A stretch of DNA of 64,000 nucleotides from Haloarcula rubripromontorii (GCF_001280425.1 NZ_LIUF01000005.1:176877-240876); one strand, 5' to 3'; positions 51,110 to 60,715 are shown, counted from the first letter of the stretch. Made by a program: numbers and translations. Notes: a model not told the origin generated them from the sequence alone.

Positions 51110-52878
51110 TCTCCGAGTGTCGTGTCCGCTGGTCGTGTCGCTCGCTCGACGGCGTCTGCGAGGCCGAGTCGCTCGATGGTTTCGGGAGCGGGGCGGCCGT
51201 TGGCGTCCCAGCCGCGCTGGCTGTAGTAGGCCGCAAGCATCGCGTCGAAGGATTCGACGTCGATTGCCGCACCCGCATTCGGGCCTGAGTCGAGCGGTTC
51301 CTGCAGCTTTGCCGGGAGTTCGTCGTCGGCCCGCGAGACGCCCTCGCGGACATTGAACAGGCGCGTGAGCGTCCAGACGCGCTCGCCGACCGTCGCGAGG
51401 TCGCCGTCTGTGTCGAGGCCGACAGCGTCGAGCCACTCCGCGCCGAGGTCGTCGAAGGCGTCGCCGACGAAGTCGTCGACGACGAGACACCACAGTGCCG
51501 AGCGCTGGTCCTGTTCGCGAATGACGGCCGCGGCCGCCCGCTCGGGACACCAGTCGCCGTCGAAGGCCTCCCGCTCGATGGGGAGCGCCCGCCGGTGGCA
51601 GGCCCCGCGGTCGCTGGTCGCGTACGCCAGCGCCATGCTCCGTGCGCCGCGGGGGTCGTACGCGGGCAGTTCCATGGCCTTGACCGTCGGCAGGAGGTCG
51701 TCCCCGCCCAGCCGGTCCGAAGCCGCATCGACACCGTCGGCCAGAGCGTCGCCGAGCGCTGTCTCCCGCGCGACGATCTCTTCGAGGAGCGCCTGCGCAT
51801 CGTCGGGACTTCCGTAATCGAGCGAGCGGTCGAGCAGGCCGGCATCACCGGCTTTGATGGCCCACGCGACGGCGCTCCCGGCGCTGATGAGGTCCAGCCC
51901 CAGCCGGTTGCAGGTCTCGCCCAGCGCCGCCACGGCATCGAAGTCGTCGATGCCGAGCCCGGCCCCGAGACTCATCGCCGTCGCGCCGCGCGGGACGGTC
52001 TCCCCGTCTTCGGTCTGGACGCGGAAGCCGCCGGGACTGCCCTCGTCGTCGTACTCCCGGGCCGCAGCGAGTTCCTGCACGGCTTCGATACCGACGCTGT
52101 CGGCCCCCTCGAACTGACCGTCTTCCCAGCCGCGCGTCGAGAGTGCGCCGACTGCGTTGGCGAAATCGACTGTCTCGACGGTCCCGCTGGCGTGGAGCCA
52201 CTGGCCGGTGTCGCCCTCGCGGTACCGCTGTGCGTACTGTTCCCGAAGTTCCGCGAGGTCCGTCGGCGGGTCGCCGCGGACGACGACGGCCTTCAGTCGC
52301 TTCGCGCCCATCACCGCTCCGGCACCGCCCCGGCCGGCGTGGTGTTCGCCGCCGTCGGAGGCGATGGTGGCGAACGCGACGCCCTGCTCGCCCGCCGGAC
52401 CGATACACGCCACCGCGGCCTCGGGGAAGGCAGCGTCAGTTTCGGCCGTGTCCTGCCCCCATGTTTCGGCGGGTTCGACCGTCGCGTCGTCGTCCTCGAC
52501 GACGAGTTTGACCGGCTCCGCCGCCCGCCCGGTGACCAGAACCCCGACGTGGTCCTGCAGCGCGCCGGCCAGCGTGTCCGGGAACGTCCCGCCCGCGTAG
52601 GAGTCGAGGAAGCCGCCGGTCAGGGGCGACTTCGTGACTGCGGCATATCTCGTCTCGCCCGGCAACAGCCCCGAAACCGGCCCGAGCATGAACATCAGAA
52701 CGTTCTCGGGGCCAAGCGGGTCGGTACCGGCGTCGAGTTCGTCGTACAGGTACCGTGCGCCGAGTCCCTTGCCGCCCACGAACTGGCGACGCCAACCCTC
52801 TGGGACCGGACGGCTCTCGACCGACGCCGACGACAGGTCGACGTGAAGCATCCGGTCCCGGTTGGCTACTGTCATCAC
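51106..52878 (-). CDS. Aldehyde ferredoxin oxidoreductase family protein lacking the usual cluster cysteines
   Basis: 590 residues with the AOR fold. N-domain: VDLSSASVESRPVPEGWRRQFVGGKGLGARYLYDEL; pterin-binding parts GPVSGLLPGETRYAAVTKSPLTGGFLDSYAGG and AGRGGAGAVMGAKRLKAVVVRG; later GIDDFDAVAALGETCNRLGLDLIS. The C-x2-C-x3-C motif expected near residues 273-285 (CYGCPIAC-type) reads EYDDEGSPGG instead, so three of the four [4Fe-4S] ligands are missing; a Cys in ALWCLVVDD probably matches the fourth. A start 3 bases later is also possible. Molybdenum or tungsten could be used. Next to mob/moa genes. Confidence 0.82.
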   Translation of the reverse strand: MMTVANRDRMLHVDLSSASVESRPVPEGWRRQFVGGKGLGARYLYDELDAGTDPLGPENVLMFMLGPVSGLLPGETRYAAVTKSPLTGGFLDSYAGGTFPDTLAGALQDHVGVLVTGRAAEPVKLVVEDDDATVEPAETWGQDTAETDAAFPEAAVACIGPAGEQGVAFATIASDGGEHHAGRGGAGAVMGAKRLKAVVVRGDPPTDLAELREQYAQRYREGDTGQWLHASGTVETVDFANAVGALSTRGWEDGQFEGADSVGIEAVQELAAAREYDDEGSPGGFRVQTEDGETVPRGATAMSLGAGLGIDDFDAVAALGETCNRLGLDLISAGSAVAWAIKAGDAGLLDRSLDYGSPDDAQALLEEIVARETALGDALADGVDAASDRLGGDDLLPTVKAMELPAYDPRGARSMALAYATSDRGACHRRALPIEREAFDGDWCPERAAAAVIREQDQRSALWCLVVDDFVGDAFDDLGAEWLDAVGLDTDGDLATVGERVWTLTRLFNVREGVSRADDELPAKLQEPLDSGPNAGAAIDVESFDAMLAAYYSQRGWDANGRPAPETIERLGLADAVERATRPADTTLGE

Positions 52879-52956
52879 ATCTCACTCTTCTGTCTGGCGA
52901 CTAAAGGATTACCCACAGCACAAAGCGCCTTTCTGCCAGAGCCGAGAAGGCAGGGT

Positions 52957-53562
52957 ATGCGCGCAGGCACTATCGTCGCTGGCGGCCGGTCGACGCGGTT
53001 CGGCGACAGCGACAAGGCCGTCGCCGACCTCGCTGGCACGCCGATGATTCGCCGCGTCGCCGACCGACTGGGTCAGGCCGTCGACGAACTCGTCGTGAAC
53101 TGCCGCGAGGACCAGGTCGAGGCTATCGAGGCGGCGCTGTCGGACCACGCGCTCGACCCCGAGTTCGCCCTCGACGAGGACCCCGACCAGGGGCCGATGG
53201 CGGGCATCGCGACCGCGCTGGGGGCCGTCGAGAGCGAGTACGCCGCCGTGGTCGCCTGCGATATGCCCTTCGTCGACCCGGCCTTCGTCGGCTACCTGTT
53301 CGAGCGGGCCGAGTCCCACGAGGCCGCGGTCCCGCGTCCCGACGACTGGTTCCAGACGACACAGGCGGTGTATCACGCCGACGCGATGCACGACGCCTGC
53401 CGGCGGGCGCTGGACCGCGGCGAGCACAAGGTCGTCGAACCGCTGTTTGACCTCGATTACGTCGTCGTCGAGCGCGAAGCCGTGCTCGAACACGCCTCAC
53501 TAGATACGTTCCGGAATCTCAACACGCGCGAGGAGTTCGAGGCCGCGGCCGAACAGTTTTGA
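52957..53562 (+). CDS. mobA: Molybdenum cofactor guanylyltransferase MobA
   Basis: 201 residues. VAGGRSTRFGDSDKAVADL is the GTP-binding signature, followed by VVNCREDQ, DQGPMAGIATAL and ACDMPFVDP, where the DMP aspartate binds Mg. It attaches GMP to molybdopterin to make MGD, as needed by the formate dehydrogenase-like enzyme in this island. The ATG at 52957 gives the expected N-terminus; the same frame runs open far upstream, antisense to the oxidoreductase gene, without coding sense. Confidence 0.9.
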   Translation: MRAGTIVAGGRSTRFGDSDKAVADLAGTPMIRRVADRLGQAVDELVVNCREDQVEAIEAALSDHALDPEFALDEDPDQGPMAGIATALGAVESEYAAVVACDMPFVDPAFVGYLFERAESHEAAVPRPDDWFQTTQAVYHADAMHDACRRALDRGEHKVVEPLFDLDYVVVEREAVLEHASLDTFRNLNTREEFEAAAEQF

Positions 53563-53589
53563 ACGAGCGGAGTCGATGTCGCCTCACTC

Positions 53590-54309
53590 TCAGGCGACCG
53601 CTACCAGCGGGTCATCGCGCCGCATCTCAGCGAGGACAACACGCGGTACGTCGGCTCGGTCGCGAATCGCCTCGGCAACAGCCCGCGCGCTCGTTTCGAG
53701 TGCCTCGTTGTCAACCATATTGAGCAGCGGAATCGCGGTTGCGTCGGCGGGCACGTCTTTCAGCCCGCCGCGGTCGCTGGCCAGTACCGCAGCGACATCT
53801 CTTGGTCGAATCTCGTCGCCGGGGGCAAGCCCGGTGATCCCGGCCACTTCGTCGACCCGGTGGACGATGTCGTCGGTCAGCGGTTCACCGACGACGTGCG
53901 CGCTGGCGATGGGAACGACCGTCGATGCCGTCGCGGGGAGCTGTGGCTCGCGGTCGCTTGGCGCTTTGAACTCCCGCATCCGCGCGCCGTCGGCTTTTAC
54001 GAGGATCGGGTGGTCTACGTCGGCCAGATCGGCCACCGTCGCGGTGTCGTAACCGCGGTAGCGGTCCGGCCGCTCCTGGGCCGGGACGACGCCGAGCGGC
54101 CACGCGGACGACGCGTCGATGGCCGCCCGCGGGGTCTCGGTCACGACAACCTCTTCGACCCAGCCGTCGAAAATCGGAATCCGGACCGTCGCGGTGACGA
54201 CCGCGCGGTCCAGGCGCTGTGCGAGCGTCGCCATCGTCGTCTTCTTTCCCCCAGCACCAACGAAGCAAGTGGTCCCGTGTCGCGCGTCCAGCGCGTCGAC
54301 GATGTCCAT
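53590..54309 (-). CDS. yqeC: YqeC-like selenium/molybdenum hydroxylase accessory protein
   Basis: 239 residues. The N-terminal FVGAGGKKTTMATLA is a P-loop-like start and ILVKADGARMREFKAPSDREP is the YqeC block (DGA-x-PxKAP type). YqeC genes occur near xanthine dehydrogenase and other molybdenum enzymes, perhaps for cofactor modification. It lies between mobA and moaA in this island, which supports a cofactor role. Whether it acts on selenium is doubtful, because no other selenium genes are visible here. Confidence 0.75.
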   Translation of the reverse strand: MDIVDALDARHGTTCFVGAGGKKTTMATLAQRLDRAVVTATVRIPIFDGWVEEVVVTETPRAAIDASSAWPLGVVPAQERPDRYRGYDTATVADLADVDHPILVKADGARMREFKAPSDREPQLPATASTVVPIASAHVVGEPLTDDIVHRVDEVAGITGLAPGDEIRPRDVAAVLASDRGGLKDVPADATAIPLLNMVDNEALETSARAVAEAIRDRADVPRVVLAEMRRDDPLVAVA

Positions 54310-54415
54310 ACCCAGTGCAGGGCGGTGGTCTGGTTAATCGTTACCCCGTGTCTAACGACGGAACCGGAACAGTCACGCCATTTAATAGGCTGTGCTGTGA
54401 ACAGTTAGCAAGGAT

Positions 54416-55498
54416 ATGCTCGAAGACGACTTCGGTCGCGAGGTCTCCGGTGTCCGCGTCTCCCTCACCGACCGGTGTAACTTCGACTGCGTCTACTGCC
54501 ACAACGAGGGGCTGGGCGACACACGGGGCCCGATGGAGGCACAGGACGACGAACTCACTGCCGACACCATCGTGGCCTTCCTCGAAGTCGCCGCCGAATT
54601 CGGGGTCGACTCGGTGAAGTTCACCGGCGGGGAGCCGATGCTTCGGGAAGACCTCGAAGAGATCGTCCGCCGCGCCCCCGACGAGATGGAGGTGTCGATG
54701 ACGACCAACGGCACCTTCCTTCCCGGCCGCGCCCCGGACCTCGTCGACGCCGGACTCGAACGGGTCAACGTCTCGCAGGACGCCCTCGATAGCGAGGCCT
54801 TCGCCGAACTGACACAGAGCGGGGCCTACGACCGCGTTCTCGAAGGCGTCGAAGCGGCGCTGGACGCCGGCCTCGCCCCGGTGAAGCTCAATATGGTCGT
54901 CTTCGAGCCGACCGCGGGCTACGTTCCGAAGATGGTCGACCACGTCGCCGAGAACCCCGGGCTCCAGCTCCAGCTCATCGAGTACATGCCCGAGCTGGCT
55001 GGCCACCCGGAGTGGGCCATCGACATCGACCGCGTCCACGACTGGCTCGAGGACCGCGCCGACAAAGTCGAACACCGCGAGATGCACGACCGCAAGCGCT
55101 ACTGGATGCACAGCAGCGACGCGGCGGGCGAACGTAGCGGTGCGACCACATCGCTGGCCGCGTCCGATGGCGGGATACGGACGGCACCGGTCAACAACCG
55201 CAACAGCGGGATGGTCGAAATCGTCGACCCCGTCGGCAACGAGAACTTCTGTGCGAACTGCCACCGCGTGCGGCTCACCCACGACGGGTATCTCAAGGGC
55301 TGTCTGAACCGCAACGACGACCTGCGGGACATCGGCACGACCAAGGAGTCGATGCGCGCCGCGTTTCGCGAGACGGTCGACACCCGCGTCCCCTACTACG
55401 GCGAATACATGGTCGAAACCGAGGACGGCGAGTGGGAGATAAACGAGGAGTACATCGACACCGACGGAGACCGTGCGCCCTACGAGTACTCGGAGTAG
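54416..55498 (+). CDS. moaA: GTP 3',8-cyclase MoaA
   Basis: 360 residues. The radical SAM motif is C-NFD-C-VY-C near residue 22, followed by [12 protein letters not shown] for SAM binding. The C-terminal cluster is [18 protein letters not shown], which holds the second [4Fe-4S] that binds GTP. It makes the first intermediate of molybdopterin synthesis. The C-terminal Gly-Gly of bacterial MoaA is not present, and residues about 230-260 are a low-complexity insert. Good start ([22 protein letters not shown]). Confidence 0.95.
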   Translation: MLEDDFGREVSGVRVSLTDRCNFDCVYCHNEGLGDTRGPMEAQDDELTADTIVAFLEVAAEFGVDSVKFTGGEPMLREDLEEIVRRAPDEMEVSMTTNGTFLPGRAPDLVDAGLERVNVSQDALDSEAFAELTQSGAYDRVLEGVEAALDAGLAPVKLNMVVFEPTAGYVPKMVDHVAENPGLQLQLIEYMPELAGHPEWAIDIDRVHDWLEDRADKVEHREMHDRKRYWMHSSDAAGERSGATTSLAASDGGIRTAPVNNRNSGMVEIVDPVGNENFCANCHRVRLTHDGYLKGCLNRNDDLRDIGTTKESMRAAFRETVDTRVPYYGEYMVETEDGEWEINEEYIDTDGDRAPYEYSE

Positions 55499-55549
55499 CG
55501 GCCGTCGCAGACCAGCGCGCTCGCTGTGTTGCCGTCGACACCGACTGTC

Positions 55550-56635
55550 ATGAGTTTCTGGTTCCGCGAGCAAACGACGGTCTCGCTGTCGTGGAACGAA
55601 CTGACCGGAGCAGTCGGGGACTCGGCGACGGTGCTCCCGGTCGTCGTGGCTGTCGCCGTGCTGACAGAGCTCTCGCTCCCGGTCATGCTCGTCTGGTTCG
55701 GCGTGTTTCAGGTCGTCTGGGGGCTGTACTACGGCGCTCCGATATCAGTCGAGCCGATGAAGGCCTTCGCCGCGCTGGTCATCGCCGGGACCATCTCGAC
55801 CGGGGAACTCGTCGTTGCGGGGCTCCTGTTGGCGGTGCTTCTACTCGCGCTTGGAACCACGCAGTCGCTGGAAACTGTCAACCGGTACGTCGACGACACT
55901 GTTGTTCGTGGGGTACAGCTCGGCGTCGCGCTGGTTCTGCTGGAGACCGGCGTCGGTCTCGGACTTGACGACCCGATGCTCGTGGCCGTTGCCGTCGGTA
56001 TCGTCGCTGTCCTTGCAGTGGTCGGCTACAGCGGGCAGAGCGCCTTCGCCGTCTTCGTCTTTGGAGCCGCCATCGCCCTCGTGGAGACCGGAGTTCCGAC
56101 GCCGGCCGTTCCAGCGGTTGACGCCATGTTCATGCTTCCGACGATGACACTGTCGGTACAGACGGCAGAGGCTATCCTCGCTCAGGTCGCGGTCACGGTC
56201 GGTAACGCCGCCCTCGCTACGTCGGTCCTGCTCGCCGATTATTTCGACCGGGACGTATCCGCGGACCAGCTCTCGAACAGCATGGGGCTGATGAATCTGG
56301 TCGCGGTTCCTTTCGGCGCGTTTCCGATGTGTCACGGGAGTGGCGGCGTCGCCGGGAAGTACGCCTTCGGGGCCAGAACGCCCGGTGCGAATCTGATACT
56401 CGGCGCGGGCTACGTGCTGACCGCATTCCTCGCTGTCGGTGTCATCGCGGCCTACCCGACGGCGCTTCTCGGCGTCATTCTGGTACTGATCGCGCTCCAG
56501 TTGGGCTGGACCGGGGTTTCCAGAACGGATGATCTGACAGTTGTCGCGGCAATCGGTGGTTTCGGCGTACTCGTCAACCTTGGCCTCGCACTCGTCCTCG
56601 GTGTGCTCGTCCAGCAACTGCGCGCCCGGGTGTGA
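55550..56635 (+). CDS. MOT1-type molybdate (sulfate) transporter
   Basis: 361 residues, about 10-11 membrane helices. Motifs of the MOT1/SulP-related family are visible: GAPISVEPMKAFAALVIAG early, and PMCHGSGGVAGKYAFGARTPGANLILGAG late. In plants and bacteria MOT1 takes up molybdate with high affinity. The ATG at 55550 was preferred over 55526. It follows moaA directly and is close to mobA, aor and fdh genes, which supports molybdate rather than sulfate as the substrate. Confidence 0.82.
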   Translation: MSFWFREQTTVSLSWNELTGAVGDSATVLPVVVAVAVLTELSLPVMLVWFGVFQVVWGLYYGAPISVEPMKAFAALVIAGTISTGELVVAGLLLAVLLLALGTTQSLETVNRYVDDTVVRGVQLGVALVLLETGVGLGLDDPMLVAVAVGIVAVLAVVGYSGQSAFAVFVFGAAIALVETGVPTPAVPAVDAMFMLPTMTLSVQTAEAILAQVAVTVGNAALATSVLLADYFDRDVSADQLSNSMGLMNLVAVPFGAFPMCHGSGGVAGKYAFGARTPGANLILGAGYVLTAFLAVGVIAAYPTALLGVILVLIALQLGWTGVSRTDDLTVVAAIGGFGVLVNLGLALVLGVLVQQLRARV

Positions 56636-56689
56636 CGGCAGACTGGCCCCCACACGCTTGTATCAGGAGGTCGAAGGGACGACTGATAG

Positions 56690-57703
56690 ATGCGCCCTGC
56701 AACGGAACTCGAAAACCTGCTTGGAAAAGCCGACTCACTCACTATCGTCTGTCACAACAACCCCGACCCCGACTGTCTTGCCAGCGCGCTCGCGCTCGGT
56801 CGCATCGCGGCCGCCATCGGCATCGACGAGCGACGAATCCTCTACAGCGGCGAGATTTCACACCAGCAGAACCGCTCGTTCGTCAATCTGCTGGAGATGG
56901 ACCTCCGGGAGTTCGACCCGGCCGACGTGACCGACCGTGAGTCCTCGGAACTGCTTGCTTTCGTTGACCACTCGATTCCGGGGTCGAACAACCGGGTCCC
57001 CGAAGACGTCTCGGTCGACATCGTCATCGACCATCACCCAGCCGAGGATATCGCAGCCACGTTCGTCGACCACCGGGAGGAGATCGGAGCGACGGCGACG
57101 ATACTGACTGAGTACCTCCGGGACCTCGACATCGACCTCGATGACCGTCTGGCGACAGCGTTGCTGTTTGCCATCCGGCGGGAGACGCTGGGGTTCCTGC
57201 GCGGCGTGACGGCGGACGAGTACGGTGCGGCCGGCTTTCTGACCGACACGGCCGACTCTGACCTGTTGCGACAGCTCTCCTCGCCGTCTGTCAGCGGCGC
57301 GACCGTCGACGCAATCGCCGACGCAATCGCGAACCGGACGGTCCGCGGGTCGGTGCTGATATCTCACGTCGGCCGGACAGGGGAGCGGGACGCGCTCCCG
57401 CAGGCGGCCGACTATCTGGCGACGCTTGAGGGCGTCGAGACAGCCATCGTCTTCGGCATTGTCGAAGACGCCATCCAGCTCAGCGCCCGGTCGACGGACT
57501 CCCGGGTCAACATCGGCGACGTTCTGAGCGAGTCCCTGGGCGATGTCGGGAGCGCAGGCGGACACCGCGAAATGGCCGGTGGCGAGGTGCCACTCGGTAT
57601 CTTCGCCGACTACACAAGTGACGACACCGTCCTCGTCGACATCGTCGAGCAAGTGATCTCGGCGCGGCTGTTTGCCGGATTGAATCTCTCGGAAGAGAGC
57701 TAG
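56690..57703 (+). CDS. DHH/DHHA1 phosphoesterase (NrnA/RecJ-like)
   Basis: 337 residues. Metal-binding motifs of the DHH family: CHNNPDPDCLASALAL (motif I), FVDHS (motif II), VIDHHPAE (motif III). The C-terminal DHHA1 domain contains GSAGGHREMAGG, the GGH substrate motif. Such enzymes cleave nano-RNA, pAp or cyclic dinucleotides; which one is unclear. It stands alone on the plus strand and converges with the aCPSF1 gene, 8 bases apart. Confidence 0.88.
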   Translation: MRPATELENLLGKADSLTIVCHNNPDPDCLASALALGRIAAAIGIDERRILYSGEISHQQNRSFVNLLEMDLREFDPADVTDRESSELLAFVDHSIPGSNNRVPEDVSVDIVIDHHPAEDIAATFVDHREEIGATATILTEYLRDLDIDLDDRLATALLFAIRRETLGFLRGVTADEYGAAGFLTDTADSDLLRQLSSPSVSGATVDAIADAIANRTVRGSVLISHVGRTGERDALPQAADYLATLEGVETAIVFGIVEDAIQLSARSTDSRVNIGDVLSESLGDVGSAGGHREMAGGEVPLGIFADYTSDDTVLVDIVEQVISARLFAGLNLSEES

Positions 57704-57711
57704 CTCGCCGT

Positions 57712-59634
57712 TTAGGACAGCCGGAACGTTTCGAGGTTCTTCGGGTTGTGGGTCCGCATGTTGAACTTCTGGTACAGCGCCGAGGACAGTTGGTTCGTCG
57801 TTGACGCGTCACCGTGGACACAGAGGATTTTCTCCGGCCGCGGATGCATTGTCTCGACGAACGATTCGAGGCCCTGCCGGTCGGCGTGGCCGGAGAAGCC
57901 GTCGACCGTCTCCACGTTGAGTCTGAGACTCACCCGTTCGGCGCGTGGCCCGCTCGTGTCGCCGAGGGTGACCTCGTCTTGGCCCCGCTGTATCTGACGA
58001 CCGAGCGTCCCCTCAGCCTGATAGCCGACGAACGCCATCGTGTTGTCCGGGTCGCTGCCCAGCAGTCGGAGCCAGGACATCACGGGACCGCCGGTGACCA
58101 TCCCGGAGGTCGTCAGAATGATAGACGGTTCGTCGTCGGCGATGTCCCGTCGCATCTCGTCGCCGCCGTCGACCTGTTCGAACTGCTCGGCGAGGAACGG
58201 GTTCTCGTCCTCGTAGAGGATCCGCTGGCGGAGGTCGTCCCGGAGGTACTCCGGATACGCGGTGTGGATGGCCGTCGCCTCTCGGATCATCCCGTCGAGG
58301 TACACCGGCATCGTCGGGATGTCGCCCTTTCGCATCGCCTCTTCGAGGACGAGCATGAGTTCCTGCGACCGACCCACGGCGAAGGCCGGAATCAGCACCT
58401 TGCCGTCGTTCTCGTGGGCCTCGTTGATCACGTCCCGGAGGACCCGCTCGGAGTCGGACTGGTCGGTCTGGTAGTCGTTTTTCCCACCGTAGGTCGACTC
58501 AAGCACGAGTGTCTCGACTCGCGGGAAGTCGTTGACCGCGCCGTCGAGCAGGCGGGTATCTTTGTAGTGGATGTCCCCGGAGAAGGCGACGTTGTACCGA
58601 CCCTCGCCGATGTGGAAGTGACACACCGCCGAGCCCAGAATGTGCCCGGCGTTGTGCATCGTGAGTTTGATGTCCGGCGCGATGTCGGTGACGTTGCCAA
58701 ATTCCAGCGGAATCGTGTGTTTCAGCGCGTCTCGGACCTGCTGGCTCTCGTACGGCGGTGTCCGGCCTTCCTTCGAGGCCACGTCGAGGTAGTCAAGCTG
58801 GAGCAGGCCCATCAGGTCCCGTGTCGGCGCGGTCGTGTATATCGGCCCGTCGTAGCCGTACTTGAACAGGATGGGGATGAGCGCGGAGTGGTCCAGGTGA
58901 GCGTGGGTCAGGACGACGGCATCGAGGGAATTCGGCCCCGCCGCGAGGGCTTCGGGTGCCTGGAGGTACGGAACCTCCCCCTCAGCACCGGGTTTGTCAC
59001 CGCAGTCGATGAGGATTCGGGACTCCGGCGTCGAGAGGATGAAGGCGGCGCGACCGACTTCACGACAGCAGCCGAGCGTCGTGAGCCGAACCCAGTCCTC
59101 GTCGCTCGTGGTGGGCCGGTTGATCTGGCGACCGACACGCTGGAGGATGTCCCGCCGTTCTTCGCGTTCTTGCTTGAGGTAGTTCCGGACGTTCGAGACC
59201 GTCGAAGACTCCATCGGCGGCGTCCGGACGACTTCCGGGGTCCAGCCGACGGAGGCGGAGATTTCGTCGAGGGTTGCCCCGTGGCGGCCGATGACGCGGC
59301 CGGGCTTTTCCGCTTCGATGAACACTTCGCCGGTCTGGCGGTCGAAATCCAGGTTCTGGACGCCAGCATCCTCGGGAATCGTCTGGGTGATTCGAGTCCG
59401 CGCTTCGTTCGGCGGGACGAGGGCTTCTTGCGTGGGGCGAACGTTGATTCGTTTCCGCAGCGTCTGTGCGAGGTTTCTGACGATACCGTCGCGGTTGGCG
59501 ACCGTCTGCGCGTCCGGCGTGTAAATAACTAGTTCCGGTCCCTCGAACGCGACAGATTCGATTTCAATGTCGTCCGGTGTCTCTTCTTCGACCTGTGCTT
59601 TAATTCGATCAAGTGTCTCGTCTGCGGAACTCAT
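57712..59634 (-). CDS. fttA: Archaeal CPSF1-type beta-CASP ribonuclease (FttA)
   Basis: 640 residues. N-terminal KH-like domains (PGRVIGRHGATLDEIS is the GxxG motif) precede the metallo-beta-lactamase motif THAHLDHSALIP, with further ligands in NAGHILGSA and FSGDIHY. The beta-CASP region runs ESTYGG, GKVLIPAFAVGRSQELM, ILTTSGMVTGGP, VDGFSGHAD. This enzyme cleaves nascent RNA at U-rich sites and terminates transcription in archaea. The ATG at 59634 gives the normal N-terminus (MSSADETLDRIKAQVEEETP). Confidence 0.95.
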   Translation of the reverse strand: MSSADETLDRIKAQVEEETPDDIEIESVAFEGPELVIYTPDAQTVANRDGIVRNLAQTLRKRINVRPTQEALVPPNEARTRITQTIPEDAGVQNLDFDRQTGEVFIEAEKPGRVIGRHGATLDEISASVGWTPEVVRTPPMESSTVSNVRNYLKQEREERRDILQRVGRQINRPTTSDEDWVRLTTLGCCREVGRAAFILSTPESRILIDCGDKPGAEGEVPYLQAPEALAAGPNSLDAVVLTHAHLDHSALIPILFKYGYDGPIYTTAPTRDLMGLLQLDYLDVASKEGRTPPYESQQVRDALKHTIPLEFGNVTDIAPDIKLTMHNAGHILGSAVCHFHIGEGRYNVAFSGDIHYKDTRLLDGAVNDFPRVETLVLESTYGGKNDYQTDQSDSERVLRDVINEAHENDGKVLIPAFAVGRSQELMLVLEEAMRKGDIPTMPVYLDGMIREATAIHTAYPEYLRDDLRQRILYEDENPFLAEQFEQVDGGDEMRRDIADDEPSIILTTSGMVTGGPVMSWLRLLGSDPDNTMAFVGYQAEGTLGRQIQRGQDEVTLGDTSGPRAERVSLRLNVETVDGFSGHADRQGLESFVETMHPRPEKILCVHGDASTTNQLSSALYQKFNMRTHNPKNLETFRLS

Positions 59635-59808
59635 AAGTTTGGAGATGGAGGCCCGATAGCCGTCGGTAAAACCACGGCTCTCGACTGCCGTTATCTAGCG
59701 GGAGTGCAAGCACGGTAAAGAACCTTTGCTTGTCTCGCTATGTCATTGGAAGGGTGTAGCTCAGCAGGAACCGGCGAATTTTAGTGTGGGACTCCGAGTT
59801 GTATCTGT

Positions 59809-59988
59809 ATGGGCTTTGGTAGCTACGATGAATCCGAACAGAAGGACAACGACGTAGATGCAGATGACAGCGATGGCGTTGCGGTCCACGAGAACGACCA
59901 CGACGGGTCGGTCTCCTTCGAGACGGAGGCGACCACGAGCGACCTCGTCGACAAGCTCGGCGACATGAAAGACGAAGACGAAGAGTAA
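59809..59988 (+). CDS. DUF5786-like small acidic protein
   Basis: 59 residues: MGFGSYDESEQKDNDVDADD, then a VHENDHDGSVSFETEA strand pair and a TSDLVDKLGDMKDEDEE helix. It is very acidic, and the MGFGSYDESEQ start is a mark of a haloarchaeal family I remember as DUF5786. Leaderless promoter elements are AT-rich upstream (CGAATTTTAGTG). Unknown function; may bind nucleic acid or proteins. Confidence 0.75.
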   Translation: MGFGSYDESEQKDNDVDADDSDGVAVHENDHDGSVSFETEATTSDLVDKLGDMKDEDEE

Positions 59989-60009
59989 CGCCGCCGCTTC
60001 CGACCGCGG

Positions 60010-60348
60010 TTACTGACCGACTTTTTCGCCGAGTTCGCCGCGCTCGTGAAGCTGTTCGAGGATGTCGCTGCCGCCGATGAACTCCCCGTCGACGAACGTC
60101 TGTGGAATCGTCTCGCGTCCGCTGTGGCGCTCTAGAGCCTCCCGATAGGCATCGGTCGCCTTGAGCACGTCCACTGTCTCGATGTCGTCGCGGTGCTGTT
60201 GCAGCAGTGCGAGGGCCTTCTTCGAGTAGCCACACTGTGGCATCAGCTCGTTGCCTTTCATGAACAGCACAACCTCGTTGTCTTCGATGACGCTGTCTAC
60301 CTGATCCGTGACCTCTTCCGGCGAGAGTTCTTCGGGCTCGAATGCCAT
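60010..60348 (-). CDS. Monothiol glutaredoxin (Grx4/Grx5 type)
   Basis: 112 residues. VVLFMKGNELMPQCGYSKKALALLQQH has the CGYS version of the CGFS monothiol site with the preceding Lys that binds the thiol cofactor, followed by IPQTFVDGEFIGGSDIL, the TVP/GGxD region for glutathione or bacillithiol-like binding. Monothiol glutaredoxins carry [2Fe-2S] clusters and partner BolA proteins; a BolA gene follows on the same strand at 60421. Confidence 0.9.
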   Translation of the reverse strand: MAFEPEELSPEEVTDQVDSVIEDNEVVLFMKGNELMPQCGYSKKALALLQQHRDDIETVDVLKATDAYREALERHSGRETIPQTFVDGEFIGGSDILEQLHERGELGEKVGQ

Positions 60349-60420
60349 ACCCTCACTAACGGCGACGGCAATAAAGGCGTACCGACGGGTCGAGCGAAGC
60401 CGCGCCGCCGGGATACACGG

Positions 60421-60663
60421 TTACTCGGCTTCCTCGGGCGTCAGCGTCGTCAGCTCGATGGCGTGGATGTCGCGCGTGAGATGCTCCCCCAGCGCGTCGT
60501 GGACGAGCTGGTGCTGGTCGACCAGCGACTCGCCCTCGAACGCCGGCGAAACAACGCGTACGGCGTAATGTTTGTCGTCGTCGGGGTCCCGCGGCGTGGT
60601 AACCGTCGCCTGTGCTTCCGGAAGCGCGTCCTCGATCAGTTCGGCGACCGCAGCCTCGTCCAT
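60421..60663 (-). CDS. BolA family protein
   Basis: 80 residues. The fold is helix-beta-beta-helix-beta (VAELIEDALPEAQATVTTP, HYAVRVVSPAFEGESLVDQHQLVHDALGEHL, IHAIELTTLTPEE), and FEGESLVDQHQLVHDAL is the BolA signature. It likely binds the cluster of the nearby monothiol glutaredoxin. The frame upstream of 60663 is not BolA. A membrane gene lies just before it on the same strand. Confidence 0.88.
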   Translation of the reverse strand: MDEAAVAELIEDALPEAQATVTTPRDPDDDKHYAVRVVSPAFEGESLVDQHQLVHDALGEHLTRDIHAIELTTLTPEEAE

Positions 60664-60715
60664 ACGCGCTCTGAAGGGGGCGGCGGGCAAAACAGTTGGC
60701 GTCACACGGTCGTGG

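Noticed and set aside
51595..53562. A 655-residue MobA fusion
   Set aside because: The upstream 454 residues are the antisense shadow of the AOR homologue; MobA starts at 52957.
59735..59800. Possible tRNA (GTAGCTCAGC resembles a D arm)
   Set aside because: No matching acceptor stem, anticodon arm or T arm.
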